A stretch of DNA of 64,000 bases from Amycolatopsis cihanbeyliensis (GTDB lineage: Bacteria; Actinomycetota; Actinomycetes; Mycobacteriales; Pseudonocardiaceae): the NCBI RefSeq assembly GCF_006715045.1, contig NZ_VFML01000002.1, positions 620,001-684,000 on the forward strand. Direction: 5' to 3'. Shown here piece after piece: positions 1-9,285 of this stretch. A program made the translations under genes and the position numbers. The notes beneath the pieces are model-generated. The model had not been told where the DNA came from. It saw only the letters and a program-made list of their open reading frames with translations, and did no database searches. Positions within the stretch are counted from its first letter, which is position 1, and the number at the start of each line of letters is the position of its first letter.

Positions 1-683
1 CGGTATGCGGGTTCATGTGGGCCGCCGAGCAGGACATGACCGTCACCAACAGTAGTTTCTTCGTCGATCCATGGTCACTGTCCTGCCGACTCGACGACCG
101 GCAGCGGGTAGCGCGCGAGGCGGTCGGTCGCGCCGTGGAGTACGCGCACGCCGTCGGCACGCTGAACGTCGCCGCCGCCACCAACGAGGCGATCAACCTG
201 ACCCCCTCGCCGCGAAGCGGGGACCAGCGGCCACGGGAACGCGGCGGCTGTGAGGCACTGCCCGCCGGGCTGCGCGACGTGCTGACGGTGTCCGCGGTGA
301 CCGGCGACGGGGTGAAGTCGGGTTACAGCTCCTACGGCCTGGGTGTGGTCGACGTGGCAGCCCCTGGCGGTAGCGCGGACCACTGCGTGCTGTCCACCGT
401 TCCCGGTGGCTACGCGTCACGCTGCGGCACCTCGATGGCCGCGCCGCATGTGGCGGGGGTGGCGGCGCTGATGGCCTCCGCCGCACCCGGCCGATCCGCG
501 GCCGGGCTGGCCCGCACGCTCGGCGAGGAGGCCACGCCGATCCCCTGCCCGACCGACTACGACCTCACCGGGGACGGCAGGCAGGACGCCTACTGCGCCG
601 GGTACCGCGACTACAACGGTTTCTACGGGCACGGCATGGTGGACGCCTTCGCAGCGGCCGGCAATGCCGTGAGCCGACCGTGA
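1..683 (+). CDS. S8 (subtilisin-like) serine peptidase, C-terminal part
   Basis: This is the C-terminal half of a subtilase; the reading frame is open from the first bases of the window, so the N-terminus with the catalytic Asp and His lies upstream. The strongest sign is the catalytic-serine block GTSMAAPHVAGVAAL. The oxyanion-hole Asn is in AAATNEAI. Family knowledge says such proteins are exported proteases that cleave peptide bonds outside the membrane. Several cysteines (in SCRLDD, GGCEAL, DHCVLS, ASRCGT, IPCPTD, AYCAGY) suggest disulfides, in keeping with secretion. No membrane anchor is visible at the C-terminus (it ends NAVSRP), so a mycosin-type anchored protease is less likely. It ends one base before a converging ABC permease gene. 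The family call is firm; the substrate is unknown. Confidence 0.88.
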   Translation, partial: VCGFMWAAEQDMTVTNSSFFVDPWSLSCRLDDRQRVAREAVGRAVEYAHAVGTLNVAAATNEAINLTPSPRSGDQRPRERGGCEALPAGLRDVLTVSAVTGDGVKSGYSSYGLGVVDVAAPGGSADHCVLSTVPGGYASRCGTSMAAPHVAGVAALMASAAPGRSAAGLARTLGEEATPIPCPTDYDLTGDGRQDAYCAGYRDYNGFYGHGMVDAFAAAGNAVSRP

Positions 684-684
684 A

Positions 685-1521
685 CTAACGCAGCAACAGC
701 GTGCCGATCCGGCGCGCGGTGGCCCATGCCCCGAGGCCGGCCAGAGCCAGTAGGTACACCGTGTGGCCGATCATGCTGGGGTCCAGCACCCCGGTGGCGA
801 ACCCGCGTGCCAACTCCACCCCGTGGTAAAGGGGGATGCACTGCACCACGACCTGGAGCGGCTCGGGGTACACCGACAGCGGGAAGAAGGTCGTGGAGAA
901 CAGGAACATCGGGATCAGCGCGAGCTGGATGAACTCGAACTGCGAGGGTGACCGCAGGAAGGTGGCGCAGGCCATCCCGATCGCCGCGAAGGCGAACGCG
1001 ACCAGCACGGCCACCGGGACCAGCAGCAGGGCCCAGGGCGAGGTGACCAGGCCCATCACCGCCATCACCGCGAAGAACGCGACCGAGTACATCCCGCCGC
1101 GCAACACCGCCCAGCCGATTTCCCCGATCGCGATGTCCAGCGGACCCACCGGGGTGGACAGCATCGCCTCATACAGCTTGGACCAGCGGAACTTGAAGAA
1201 CACGCCGAAGGTCGCGTCGAAGACCGCGCCGTTCATCGCCGAGGACACCAGCAGTGCGGGGGCGACGAAAGACACGTAGCTCAGTACCTGGCCACCGGGG
1301 CCGGCCACCTCGTTGACCAGCTTGCCGAAGCCGACCTGGAAGGCGAGCAGGTAGAATAGTGGCTCCAGCACCCCGGAGGCGAACACCAGCCAGGCCCGCG
1401 AGTACACCAGCATGGAGCGCTCGAGCAGCGCACTCACCCGGCCGGAGTAGAGCGCGGGCGGGAGCACCCGGAGCAACAGGCCCTGCCGGGTGGGCGATTC
1501 CACGGAAGTCGACACGGCCAC
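685..1521 (-). CDS. ABC-2 type transporter permease (second permease of the exporter)
   Basis: A polytopic membrane protein of 278 residues with about six hydrophobic segments, of the ABC-2/NodJ/DrrB type that forms the membrane half of drug, lipid or polysaccharide exporters. Hydrophobic stretches include LVFASGVLEPLFYLLAF near the N-terminus and TVYLLALAGLGAW near the C-terminus. It starts at GTG (1521). It is the third gene of a minus-strand set: ATPase (2499-3455), permease (1689-2495), then this gene. The 167 bp between the two permeases consist of a dispersed repeat. Two different permeases with one ATPase suggest a heterodimeric exporter. The substrate cannot be read from the sequence. 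Confidence 0.87.
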   Translation of the reverse strand: MAVSTSVESPTRQGLLLRVLPPALYSGRVSALLERSMLVYSRAWLVFASGVLEPLFYLLAFQVGFGKLVNEVAGPGGQVLSYVSFVAPALLVSSAMNGAVFDATFGVFFKFRWSKLYEAMLSTPVGPLDIAIGEIGWAVLRGGMYSVAFFAVMAVMGLVTSPWALLLVPVAVLVAFAFAAIGMACATFLRSPSQFEFIQLALIPMFLFSTTFFPLSVYPEPLQVVVQCIPLYHGVELARGFATGVLDPSMIGHTVYLLALAGLGAWATARRIGTLLLR

Positions 1522-1688
1522 TCAGTGCCTATCCCGCAAACGCGCGACACGATCGGCTCGGCCGGGCTCGGCCTTCATCACGACTGCCACCTCCGCAGAT
1601 CGTGCGCCCGGCCTCGCCACTCGTGGGCTCCGCCGCGCGCGTTCTCCCGCTTACCTCAAACAGCTACGTTCAGCTCACGAACAGCCGC
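1522..1688 (-). repeat. Dispersed intergenic repeat, copy A
   Basis: This whole spacer between the two permease genes matches the spacer at 41683-41831 between nei and rpiB. The best-aligned core is 1607-1661 against 41751-41805, with 46 of 55 positions identical by eye and no gap. Shorter matches include CAGTGCCT directly next to the start codon of the downstream minus-strand gene and a shared TTCAG at the far end. Both copies lie in the same orientation and each runs from the stop codon of one minus-strand gene to the start codon of the next. I see no inverted ends or target duplication, so it is not an obvious insertion sequence. Confidence 0.7.
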
Positions 1689-2495
1689 TCAGACCACCAG
1701 CCGCCGGTAGAACCAGTGCCGGGCCACGAGTACCCCTGCCAGCAGGACGGCACCGAGAAACGCCACGTGCCCCAACGCCGGCAGCGGCTCGAGGCCGCCG
1801 AAGGCCGCCCCGCGCGCCAGCTCGTTGCCATGCCACAGCGGCGAGATCCAGGCCAGCCAGCGCAGGCCCATGGGGATCTGCGTGATCGGGAAGAAGGTCC
1901 CGGCGAACAGCGTCATCGGCATGACCACGAACCGGAACACCGCGGCGAACCGCTCCCCCTCGTCGAAGGTGCTCGCGGCCAGCGCCATCACCGGTGCCGC
2001 GCAGGCCAGCCCCGTACCCACGCCGACCGGCACGATCAGCAGGACGCCCAGGTCGAGCCAGGCACCGAACAGGCTCGCGATCAACACGTAGATCACGGCG
2101 GCGAGCAGCAGCCGCATGCCGACCCAGAGCAACTGCCCGCCCAGCAACTGCCCCGGGGTGATCGGGGTGGCGGTGACCGCGATGTAGTCCTTCTGCCACT
2201 TGAACCCGGACAGCACCGGGTAGCTGGACTCCCCGACCGCGAACATCATCGACCCGGACACCAGCAGCGCGGGGGCCACGTAGTGCAGGTAGGACAGCCC
2301 ACCGGTGGCCGCCCCCGGCTGCACCTGAGAGCCGAAACCGAGGCCCATCGCGGCCAGGAAGAGCACCGGCTGCAGGCCCGAGGAGTACAGGCTCGAGGTC
2401 CAGTAGCGCCGGTACCAGACCCAGTGGCCCTCGACCCGCAGCCACATCGCCCGCACCGGGCCGACCACCCGTCCGGTTGATTCCACCGTTGCCAT
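1689..2495 (-). CDS. ABC-2 type transporter permease (first permease of the exporter)
   Basis: A 268-residue polytopic membrane protein of the ABC-2/NodJ family, paired with the ATPase whose stop codon lies only 3 bp upstream, so the two are almost certainly co-transcribed and translationally coupled. Hydrophobic segments are visible at YSSGLQPVLFLAAMGLGF, LHYVAPALLVSGSMMFA, LLLAAVIYVLIASLFGAWL, and in the C-terminal third (VVMPMTLFAGTFFPI, GHVAFLGAVLLAGVLVA). The FAGTFFPI block is shared with the second permease (FSTTFFPL), so the two are related paralogues. With its partners it should export a hydrophobic or lipid-linked compound; which one is unknown. Confidence 0.88.
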   Translation of the reverse strand: MATVESTGRVVGPVRAMWLRVEGHWVWYRRYWTSSLYSSGLQPVLFLAAMGLGFGSQVQPGAATGGLSYLHYVAPALLVSGSMMFAVGESSYPVLSGFKWQKDYIAVTATPITPGQLLGGQLLWVGMRLLLAAVIYVLIASLFGAWLDLGVLLIVPVGVGTGLACAAPVMALAASTFDEGERFAAVFRFVVMPMTLFAGTFFPITQIPMGLRWLAWISPLWHGNELARGAAFGGLEPLPALGHVAFLGAVLLAGVLVARHWFYRRLVV

Positions 2496-2498
2496 CGG

Positions 2499-3455
2499 TC
2501 AGTCCACCAGCGTCCGGCCGGTCAGCCGGAGGAACACGTCCTCCAGTGAGCTGCGGCGCACCAGGCTGGAGACCGGGCGCAGTCCGCGCGCGTGCGCCTT
2601 CTCCAGTGCGGACTCCCCCGCGTCGGTGTAGAGCAGGATCCGATCCGGCAGCACCTCGACCCGTTGCGCGAGTCCCTCCACCGAGCCGGCCGCGTCCTGC
2701 TGGGTCCCGGCGGCGAACCGCAGCTCGAGCACCTCCCGCGTGGAGTAGCGGGCGATGAGCTCGGCGGGCGCGCCCTCCGCGGCGATCCGCCCGCCGTCCA
2801 TCACCACCAGCCGGTCGCACAGCTGCTCGGCCTCGTCCATGTAGTGGGTGGTGATGATCAACGTGACGCCCCGTGACTTCAGCCGGAACAACCGGTCCCA
2901 CAGCAGGTGCCGCGCCTGCGGGTCGAGCCCGGTGGTCGGTTCGTCCAGCAACAGCAGCTCCGGGTCGTTCACCAGCGACCTGGCGATCGTCAGCCGGCGC
3001 TTCATCCCACCGGACAGCGACTCGACCTCGTCCTGCGCGCGGTCGGTGAGCTGCGCGAAGTCCATCAGCTCGGTGGCCTTCTCCCGCACCCAGGAACGGG
3101 AGAGGCCGAAGTAGCGGCCGTAGACCTGCAGGTTCTGCCGGACGGTCAGCTCACCGTCCAGGTTGTCCTGCTGGGGCACCACGCCGAGCCGTGCCCTGAT
3201 CCGCGGCCCCTCCCGGTCGGGATCACGGCCGAGGACCGCGAGGTCACCGTCCGAGCGGGGCGAGACGCAGGCGATCATCCGCATCGTCGAGGACTTGCCC
3301 GCACCGTTCGGGCCGAGAAACCCGAAAGCCTCGCCCTGCCGGACGTGGAAGTCGATCCCGCGCACGGCCTCGAACTCGCCGAACCGCTTGACCAGGGCCT
3401 TGCCACGCACCAGTGACTCGCCGGTGCCCCCATCGCTGTCCACGAAGGTCACCAT
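2499..3455 (-). CDS. ABC transporter ATP-binding protein (DrrA/NodI type)
   Basis: The ATPase of the exporter, 318 residues from the ATG at 3455. Motifs in order: Walker A GPNGAGKS (residues 48-55), Q-loop VVPQQDN (about 93), ABC signature LSGGMKRR (147-154), Walker B LLLLDEP (167-173) and H-loop His204 in TTHYMDEAE. A C-terminal extension of about 90 residues after the nucleotide-binding domain is typical of DrrA-like importers of exporter energy. An in-frame extension to 3878 exists but overlaps the neighbouring gene and has no domain content, so the start was placed at MVTFVD. It is the first gene of the three-gene exporter set and would be translated before its two permeases. Confidence 0.93.
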   Translation of the reverse strand: MVTFVDSDGGTGESLVRGKALVKRFGEFEAVRGIDFHVRQGEAFGFLGPNGAGKSSTMRMIACVSPRSDGDLAVLGRDPDREGPRIRARLGVVPQQDNLDGELTVRQNLQVYGRYFGLSRSWVREKATELMDFAQLTDRAQDEVESLSGGMKRRLTIARSLVNDPELLLLDEPTTGLDPQARHLLWDRLFRLKSRGVTLIITTHYMDEAEQLCDRLVVMDGGRIAAEGAPAELIARYSTREVLELRFAAGTQQDAAGSVEGLAQRVEVLPDRILLYTDAGESALEKAHARGLRPVSSLVRRSSLEDVFLRLTGRTLVD

Positions 3456-3508
3456 AGGACCGGCCACCGACAAGAATCCAACGGATAACCGGCGGCCGGG
3501 GCCTGACG

Positions 3509-6500
3509 CTACCCGATGCGCACGGTCAGCAGCCTGCTCTCCCCGCTCACCGTGACCCGCAGCCGCGCGGTCCCCTGGCGCAGGGCGGTGAGCATGCCGG
3601 TAGCGGGATCGAAGGAGGCCACGTCCCGGTGCGACGGACTGGTGCCGCCCCACGGCGACGGTTCCACGACGTGCGTGCGGCCCTCGCCCACCCAGTCCGC
3701 ACTCACCGGGTAGGTCACCGGGACGCTCCGCTCGCCCTGCCGCACGCTCGCGGTCACCCGCGCGCTCTCCCGCGGAGCCAGCCCGCTCGGGCCGTCCAGC
3801 ACGAGCTCGTCGACATGTGCCCTCGTCTCGATCCGGACCTGCTGCCGCGCGCCGGGGTCGACCCGCAGCAGGCTCCACCCGGTGAACCCGCCGTCACCGG
3901 GTGCGGCGGCGGGTGCCTTGCCCGCGTTCCCGTTCACCAGGTACGGCACCCCGTCGACCCGGGAAAGGTCGAACACGCCGGCATGCGCGGTGACCACCCC
4001 GGCCGGCTTACCGGACCGCTGCTCGAACCCGGTCAGCCAGTCGGTCACCAGCTCGGCCTCCTTGCGGTCGGCCAGCTGCGAGTTTCCGGTCGGCCCGGGA
4101 TCGGCGATCGGGTGGTGCATGGCCACCAGTACCCCGCGCACGGCGGGGTCCTCGCGGGCGCCGTCCAGCGCCGAGCGCAACATCCGCACCTGCTCGAACC
4201 CGCCGGCCCGCAGGCTGCCGCGCGACGTGTCCAGGAGCACCAGGCGGATGCCCTCGAGATCGACCACCCGGTGGGTGGCGCCGAACTCCGCGCTGAACTC
4301 GCTGAGCCCGTGCCCGCCGTCGGCCTCGTGGTTGCCCGGCAGGTAGTACCAGGGCACCTTGCCGGCAAGCTCCCTGTCGATGACCGAGCGGGCCAGGTCG
4401 AAGTCCGGAGCGGTGCCGCGATCGACGAAGTCACCGTTGATCAGTACGACGTCCGGCCGTGCGGCCACCGCCTCCCGCAACGAGCGCCGGGCCTGGTCCA
4501 CCAGCGGACCGTCCGGGTCGTCGGCGGTGAACTGGGCGTCGTTGACCACCGCGACCCGCAGACCGCCCGTGCCCGCCACCCCGTCGGTCACCAGCGAGGC
4601 GTCCCGTTCGGGCGGGTCGGCGGGTACCTCCACGGCGGGCGCGACCCCGGCGCTGAGGTCGTCGAACACCAGCCTGCCCTGGTACTGCCGCTCGGCGGCG
4701 GTCTCCACAGCGTAGAACCTGACCAGCCGCTGCCCGTCCGGCAGACCCGCGGGGACGGCGCCCTCCACGTACCGCCAGCCGGTCCAGTCCACACTGAGCG
4801 ACAAGTCCACAATGGACCTTACTCCGGAGGCGTCGCGCAGTTCGCCGCGCAGCCAGGCTCCGTTGCCGTCACCCTTGACCCAGACCCCGATCTTCTTGGT
4901 CCCGGAAGGCAACGCGATCGGCTCGCGCGCGTTGACGTAGGCGGCGCGAGTGGCGTTGGTACCGGTGAGCCGGTAGTCCATGGCGAGGCCGCGACCGCCT
5001 TCCCGGCCGTCCACTTCGGACAGAGCCGCGCCGACGACGCTCGGGTACACGCTGGCGTGCCAGCCCGCCACATCGTCCAATGGCGACAGCACCCGGTTCT
5101 CGCTGCCGACCGAGGCAGCCAGGTTGGTACTGAGTCCCGCGGCATGGGCGGTGATCGCCGTGGCGCCGGATTCGGCTGTGGCCGTGACTCGGAACCCGTC
5201 ACCATCCGGTTCCACCCGTACCACCCTCGAGTCGTAGTCGAGTCGCACGTCCTCGGGCTCGATCCAGGTACCGTACCCATCGGCGTCGTAGCCGTAGACC
5301 TGGAAACGGCCGCTGGCGCCGGGCCCGGACAGCGCCACCTGCTCGGTGCTGCCGCCCAGCCGCACCGGACTGCCGAGCACCGTGAGCGTGGTGCGGTCCA
5401 GTGCCCCGCGGCCGGCCGCGTACACGTCCACCTCGGCATGCCGCGCGGGGTCGAACCAGTCCCGCCGCGCGGTGAACTCGGACCCGTTCATGTTGCCCCG
5501 CAACGGGTTCGTGGTGAACCAGAACGGCCGCGCCGGCACCGGCGCGCCGGTCTCGTCGTGCCCGCGGGCGACGAGCTCGCGGGACAGTCCGGACAGCACC
5601 CGCCCGCCGTCCTCGGTCTCCTGAGCGGGACGCGGGGCGAAGCCGGTCAGCCCGCCGCTGCCCGGCTCCGTGCTGATTCCGAACCCGTTCGGCACCGGGC
5701 GCTGCCGGCCGTCCGAAGGCGAGTTGCGGACCTCGGCTTCCCGCTCACCCCGTTCCCTGGCCAGCAGGGTGGAGGAACCGCCGCCGTCCAGGTTGATCGC
5801 GTCATGCGCGCCGAGGGACTTCATGTGCCTGGCCAGTTCCAGCTCGGTCATGCCGCGGCTGTCGGCCTGCCTACCGTCGATCGTGACCAGCCACATCCTG
5901 CCGCCGTCGGCGGAGAAACCGACCGCGGTGCGTGGGTGCGCCGCCACGGCGTCCACCGGTTGGATCTCGCCATCGGCGACCAGCACCCGGTTCCCGCCGA
6001 CGGCCACCGCGATCTCCCCCGCGTCGCTGCGCGGGGCGTAGCGCACCTCGAGCCGGTCACCCGCGCGCAGCCCGGCCAGCGCGTCCACCCCCGCGTCCCT
6101 GGCCAGCAGCACCATGCTGCCCGCGGGCACCGGGCCCTCGGCGGGTCCGCCGCGCACCCGCGTCACCACGCCGTCGCGCAGTTCCACCTCGAGCACCCGC
6201 TCGGCGCCCGCTACCGCGGTGCGCCGGGATGCCTTGCCCCACAGCGGGGTGTACAGCCCGATGCCGTCCGCGGCGACCTTCGCGCCGTTCAGGTTGGTCA
6301 CGGCGACCCGCTCGCCACCCGGCAGGGTGAGCGAGGCGCGCAGGAACACCTCGGCCAACCGCGCCTTGCCCTCCTCGGTGACCGTGGCGGTGAGGTTGTG
6401 TCCGGACGCGGGAGCGGTCCGCAACTCGCCGTCGTCGATACCGACCCCCAGCGGCGCGCCGGTGGCGCTGATGTCGAAGAAGTCGCCGTTCACCCCGGCC

Positions 6501-6922
6501 ACCGCGCCGGCACTGGCGGCCTGCTCGGACAGCGGGGTCCGAGCGGACACCGTGCCCGGGCTCAGGTAGCTCGGCCGCAGCGAGCCGGAATCGAGATCGA
6601 CGGCCACGGTGTCACCGCGGACCCAGCCACGCGGGTCGAACCGATCGAACTCGGTGAGCCGCAGCCCTGGCGCCACCGGCGTGGTCGAACTGCTGGTGAC
6701 CAGGCCGTCATCCGCGGTCGACCGTGCCGAGGGGGCGGCCGGCAGGTAGGTGGCCGGGCCCTCGCCCGAGGAGGAGGCCGCCGGTGCCGACTCGGCGGGC
6801 GGCGGCCCGAGCGGGGCGGCGAGTGGGTCAGCGGCGACCGGCGCGACCGGGAGCAGCAGGACGAGCGCGACGGCCCCGAGAGCGACGGAACGTGAATTCT
6901 TCACAAACTTCCCCAGCACCAT
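3509..6922 (-). CDS. Secreted phosphodiester glycosidase / metallophosphoesterase fusion
   Basis: A very large exported protein of about 1,137 residues. The N-terminus (KNSRSVALGAVALVLLLPVAPVAA) is a signal peptide. A phosphodiester-glycosidase (NAGPA/DUF2233) domain follows in the first 400 residues: the hallmarks are VNGDFFD, TAVGFSADGGRMWLVTIDG and INLDGGGSSTLL. The middle looks like beta-sandwich and carbohydrate-binding modules. The last 350 residues form a calcineurin-type metallophosphoesterase with NDAQFTADD, INGDFVDRG, LPGNHEADGG, AMHHP and TAHAGVF, followed by an Ig-like C-terminus. NAGPA enzymes remove GlcNAc from phosphodiesters; the second domain could release phosphate, so a role on cell-envelope or exported glycophosphates is plausible. 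Start codon is uncertain (ATG 6922, or TTG 6931). The gene stands alone between an ABC exporter and a terminator. Confidence 0.85.
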   Translation of the reverse strand: MVLGKFVKNSRSVALGAVALVLLLPVAPVAADPLAAPLGPPPAESAPAASSSGEGPATYLPAAPSARSTADDGLVTSSSTTPVAPGLRLTEFDRFDPRGWVRGDTVAVDLDSGSLRPSYLSPGTVSARTPLSEQAASAGAVAGVNGDFFDISATGAPLGVGIDDGELRTAPASGHNLTATVTEEGKARLAEVFLRASLTLPGGERVAVTNLNGAKVAADGIGLYTPLWGKASRRTAVAGAERVLEVELRDGVVTRVRGGPAEGPVPAGSMVLLARDAGVDALAGLRAGDRLEVRYAPRSDAGEIAVAVGGNRVLVADGEIQPVDAVAAHPRTAVGFSADGGRMWLVTIDGRQADSRGMTELELARHMKSLGAHDAINLDGGGSSTLLARERGEREAEVRNSPSDGRQRPVPNGFGISTEPGSGGLTGFAPRPAQETEDGGRVLSGLSRELVARGHDETGAPVPARPFWFTTNPLRGNMNGSEFTARRDWFDPARHAEVDVYAAGRGALDRTTLTVLGSPVRLGGSTEQVALSGPGASGRFQVYGYDADGYGTWIEPEDVRLDYDSRVVRVEPDGDGFRVTATAESGATAITAHAAGLSTNLAASVGSENRVLSPLDDVAGWHASVYPSVVGAALSEVDGREGGRGLAMDYRLTGTNATRAAYVNAREPIALPSGTKKIGVWVKGDGNGAWLRGELRDASGVRSIVDLSLSVDWTGWRYVEGAVPAGLPDGQRLVRFYAVETAAERQYQGRLVFDDLSAGVAPAVEVPADPPERDASLVTDGVAGTGGLRVAVVNDAQFTADDPDGPLVDQARRSLREAVAARPDVVLINGDFVDRGTAPDFDLARSVIDRELAGKVPWYYLPGNHEADGGHGLSEFSAEFGATHRVVDLEGIRLVLLDTSRGSLRAGGFEQVRMLRSALDGAREDPAVRGVLVAMHHPIADPGPTGNSQLADRKEAELVTDWLTGFEQRSGKPAGVVTAHAGVFDLSRVDGVPYLVNGNAGKAPAAAPGDGGFTGWSLLRVDPGARQQVRIETRAHVDELVLDGPSGLAPRESARVTASVRQGERSVPVTYPVSADWVGEGRTHVVEPSPWGGTSPSHRDVASFDPATGMLTALRQGTARLRVTVSGESRLLTVRIG

Positions 6923-7033
6923 GAGACTCAATGTCTAGACCATTGAACCCTGTCCGGGTCCACGGGGGAAGACCCGCGGGTGAACGGCGGGGGAACCTTC
7001 ACTCCTGCGGGGTGGCCCGCAGGCTCGTCCCTG

Positions 7034-7080
7034 TGTGCGTGGCCCGTTCCCGCGAGACATGCCGGAACGGGCCACGCACA
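7034..7080 (-). terminator. Strong hairpin after the S33 peptidase gene
   Basis: A perfect 17-bp stem (7034-7050 with 7064-7080, arm TGTGCGTGGCCCGTTCC) with a 13-nt loop begins a few bases after the stop codon of the minus-strand peptidase gene. It lacks a clear U-tract, which is common for actinobacterial terminators. It separates this gene from the glycosidase fusion gene downstream. Confidence 0.75.
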
Positions 7081-7088
7081 GCGGTGGG

Positions 7089-8693
7089 TCAGGGGGTGGC
7101 CACCGGGTCGAAGGGCGCACGGTCCGGCTGGCACACCGTGCCCTCGGTCGGCAGCTTGCCGTCGATGAAGTAGCTGTCCATCGCGGAGTCGATGCAGGCG
7201 CTGTAGCCACGCGCGCCGTGCCCGAACGAGTCCAGCGTGAGCAGCCGGGCGTCGCCGAGCAACGTCGAGGTTCGCACCGCGTCCTCGTACGGCGTGGCCG
7301 GATCACCCTGGCCGTTGCCGATGACCAGTACCGGACTCGCGGTCTCCCGGTCCCACGGACCGGCGTAGTGGTCGCGGTCGTATCCCGTCCAAGTGGCACA
7401 CGGCAGCGAGAGCCAGGTCCACGCCGAGCCGAACCCGCGAGCCTGCCGGTCGGCCGTGCGGGCGTACCGGGACCACACGTACGGGTTCCCCGGATTGCTG
7501 GAGTCCGAGCACATCACGGCGAGGCCCTGCTCCGGCCCGGTGTGGCGGGCCTGGTAACCGGGTCCCGGAGCGGGCTCCGGGATCTCGGCGACCGGGGCAC
7601 TGCTCAACCGGGTGTCCGGGGCGATGGCCTGGTGCAAGGCCTGCAGGAAGTCCGCGAGCGCCGGGGCGGCCAGGGCACTGTAGAGCGCGCCCTGGACGCT
7701 GCCGATCGCGTCCTGGTAGGTGACCTCGGTCGTGGACCCGTCCGGCGCGCTGATCGTGATCGGCTCGCGCTCCAGGTGATCGAGGATCCGGTTGTACTTG
7801 GCCAGCAGGTCCGTGCCCGGTTCCCGGAAGGCGCAGCGCTCGTCGTCGGCACAGGCGTCCAGGAAGGAGGTCAACGCGCGCTGCGATCCGTTGTGGCTGC
7901 CGAGCCGGTAGGAGAACGGCTGGAAACGTTCCCGCGGCTGGTAGCCGGTGGTCCATTCCACCGGGTCGAGCACGGCGTCGATGGCCAGCGCCCGCACCCG
8001 CTCCGGGAACAGGTTCGCGTACACGGCGCCGAGGTGCGTGCCGTAGGAGATGCCGTAGTAGGAGATCTGCCGTTCGCCGAACGCCTGGCGGAGCAGGTCC
8101 ATGTCCCGCGCGACGTTCGCCGTGGACATGTGGTCGAGCAGCGGCCCCGCGTTCTCCGCGCAGAGCTCGCTCGCCTTGCTGGTGTCCTCGACCCGCTGCC
8201 GCACCTCAGCGGGCGTGACCGGGAACTGGCCGCCGAGCAGTTGCGCGTCCTCCGGGTCCCCGAAGCAACGCAGCGGCGTGCTCGAGCCGATGCCGCGCGG
8301 ATCGAAGCCGACGATGTCGAAGCGTTCGTGCAGGCTCTCGGTGAGCTTCGGCGGGATACGTCCCGAGCCCCCGGGTCCGCCCGGGTTGTAGAGGATGGTG
8401 CCGATCTTGTTCGCCTGGTCCTTGGCGGGCAACCTGCCGACGGCAAGGGTGATGCTCTGCCCGTGCGGCTGCCGGTACGACAACGGGACCTCGGCCTCGG
8501 CGCACTCGTATCCCGGGGGATAGTTCTCGCCGCACGAATCCCAGGCCACTTCCGGCACGGGCGCCCCGTTGGTGCTCAGTACTCGCGGTTGCGCCGCCGC
8601 GGAGGCCTGCCCGGTGGTGATCAGGCCCGCCGCGAGCAGCATCGAGCCGAACATCGCGAGACACCGCCGACCACGAATCGGTGAAAGTCCCAC
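7089..8693 (-). CDS. Secreted alpha/beta-hydrolase, S33 tripeptidyl-aminopeptidase type
   Basis: An exported alpha/beta-hydrolase of about 534 residues resembling the Streptomyces tripeptidyl aminopeptidases (SlpD/SlpE, with a TAP-like C-terminal domain). The nucleophile elbow is GISYGTH (GxSxG); upstream are NPGGPGGSG (oxyanion region) and GFDPRGIGSS. The C-terminal TAP-like part carries VLVIGNGQGDPATPYEDA (acid region) and DSFGHGARG (catalytic His). I placed the start at GTG 8693 because GGAAGGGG lies 8 bases upstream and a signal peptide (CLAMFGSMLLAAGLITTGQA) follows; the longest frame would start at 8759. It probably trims tripeptides from exported proteins. It ends in a strong hairpin and appears monocistronic. 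Confidence 0.87.
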   Translation of the reverse strand: MGLSPIRGRRCLAMFGSMLLAAGLITTGQASAAAQPRVLSTNGAPVPEVAWDSCGENYPPGYECAEAEVPLSYRQPHGQSITLAVGRLPAKDQANKIGTILYNPGGPGGSGRIPPKLTESLHERFDIVGFDPRGIGSSTPLRCFGDPEDAQLLGGQFPVTPAEVRQRVEDTSKASELCAENAGPLLDHMSTANVARDMDLLRQAFGERQISYYGISYGTHLGAVYANLFPERVRALAIDAVLDPVEWTTGYQPRERFQPFSYRLGSHNGSQRALTSFLDACADDERCAFREPGTDLLAKYNRILDHLEREPITISAPDGSTTEVTYQDAIGSVQGALYSALAAPALADFLQALHQAIAPDTRLSSAPVAEIPEPAPGPGYQARHTGPEQGLAVMCSDSSNPGNPYVWSRYARTADRQARGFGSAWTWLSLPCATWTGYDRDHYAGPWDRETASPVLVIGNGQGDPATPYEDAVRTSTLLGDARLLTLDSFGHGARGYSACIDSAMDSYFIDGKLPTEGTVCQPDRAPFDPVATP

Positions 8694-8780
8694 CTTCCCA
8701 ACCCCTTCCCGGAAACCGGTTGCCGATCGTGTCGGCGACCCTATCGGCATCCGGCGCACCGATGCCAGGGCGACCGTGGA

Positions 8781-9191
8781 TCAGCGGTCGGGGAACCAGA
8801 GCTTGAGCTCGCGCTCGGCGGACTCGGGCGAGTCGGAGCCGTGCACCAGGTTGAACTGCGTCTCCAGGGCGAAGTCGCCACGCAACGTGCCGGGGGTCGC
8901 CTTCTCCACCGGGTCGGTGCCGCCGGCGAGCTGGCGGAATGCCGTGATGGCACGCGGACCCTCGACGATCATGGCGACCACCGGGCCGGAGGTGATGAAC
9001 TCCAGCAGCTCGCCGAAGAACGGCTTCTCCTTGTGCTCGGCGTAGTGCTCCTCGGCGATCGACCGCTCCACCTCACGCAGCTCCAGTGCGGCGACGGTGA
9101 GGCCCTTGCGCTCGATACGGCTGATGACCTCACCGATCAACCCCCGCTCGACGCCGTCGGGCTTGACCAGGACCAGGGTGCGCTCACTCAC
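8781..9191 (-). CDS. ndk: Nucleoside diphosphate kinase
   Basis: Ndk transfers the gamma-phosphate of ATP to nucleoside diphosphates through a phosphohistidine. The protein is 136 residues, the usual length. It begins [19 protein letters not shown], and the active-site histidine is His117 in NLVHGSDS. Translation starts at GTG with GGAGAAG about 9 bases upstream. It lies downstream of folC and the DUF4233 gene on the same strand, the same arrangement as ndkA-Rv2446c-folC in mycobacteria, so it may be the last gene of that transcript. All expected residues are present. Confidence 0.98.
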   Translation of the reverse strand: MSERTLVLVKPDGVERGLIGEVISRIERKGLTVAALELREVERSIAEEHYAEHKEKPFFGELLEFITSGPVVAMIVEGPRAITAFRQLAGGTDPVEKATPGTLRGDFALETQFNLVHGSDSPESAERELKLWFPDR

Positions 9192-9285
9192 GACCGTGCT
9201 TCTCCTCGAGTAGACATGAAAACCGTGCTGTTGCCGCGCAGCCTAGCGAGCCGGTCACCGTCACCATGGACGCAGGGTCCGCTCT

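Noticed and set aside
3629..6895. A 1,088-codon plus-strand ORF opposite the glycosidase fusion gene
   Set aside because: It has no recognisable motif, and its composition (runs of His/Arg/Gly/Pro) is that expected from the antisense of a high-GC gene. The minus-strand frame has a signal peptide and clear enzymatic motifs.
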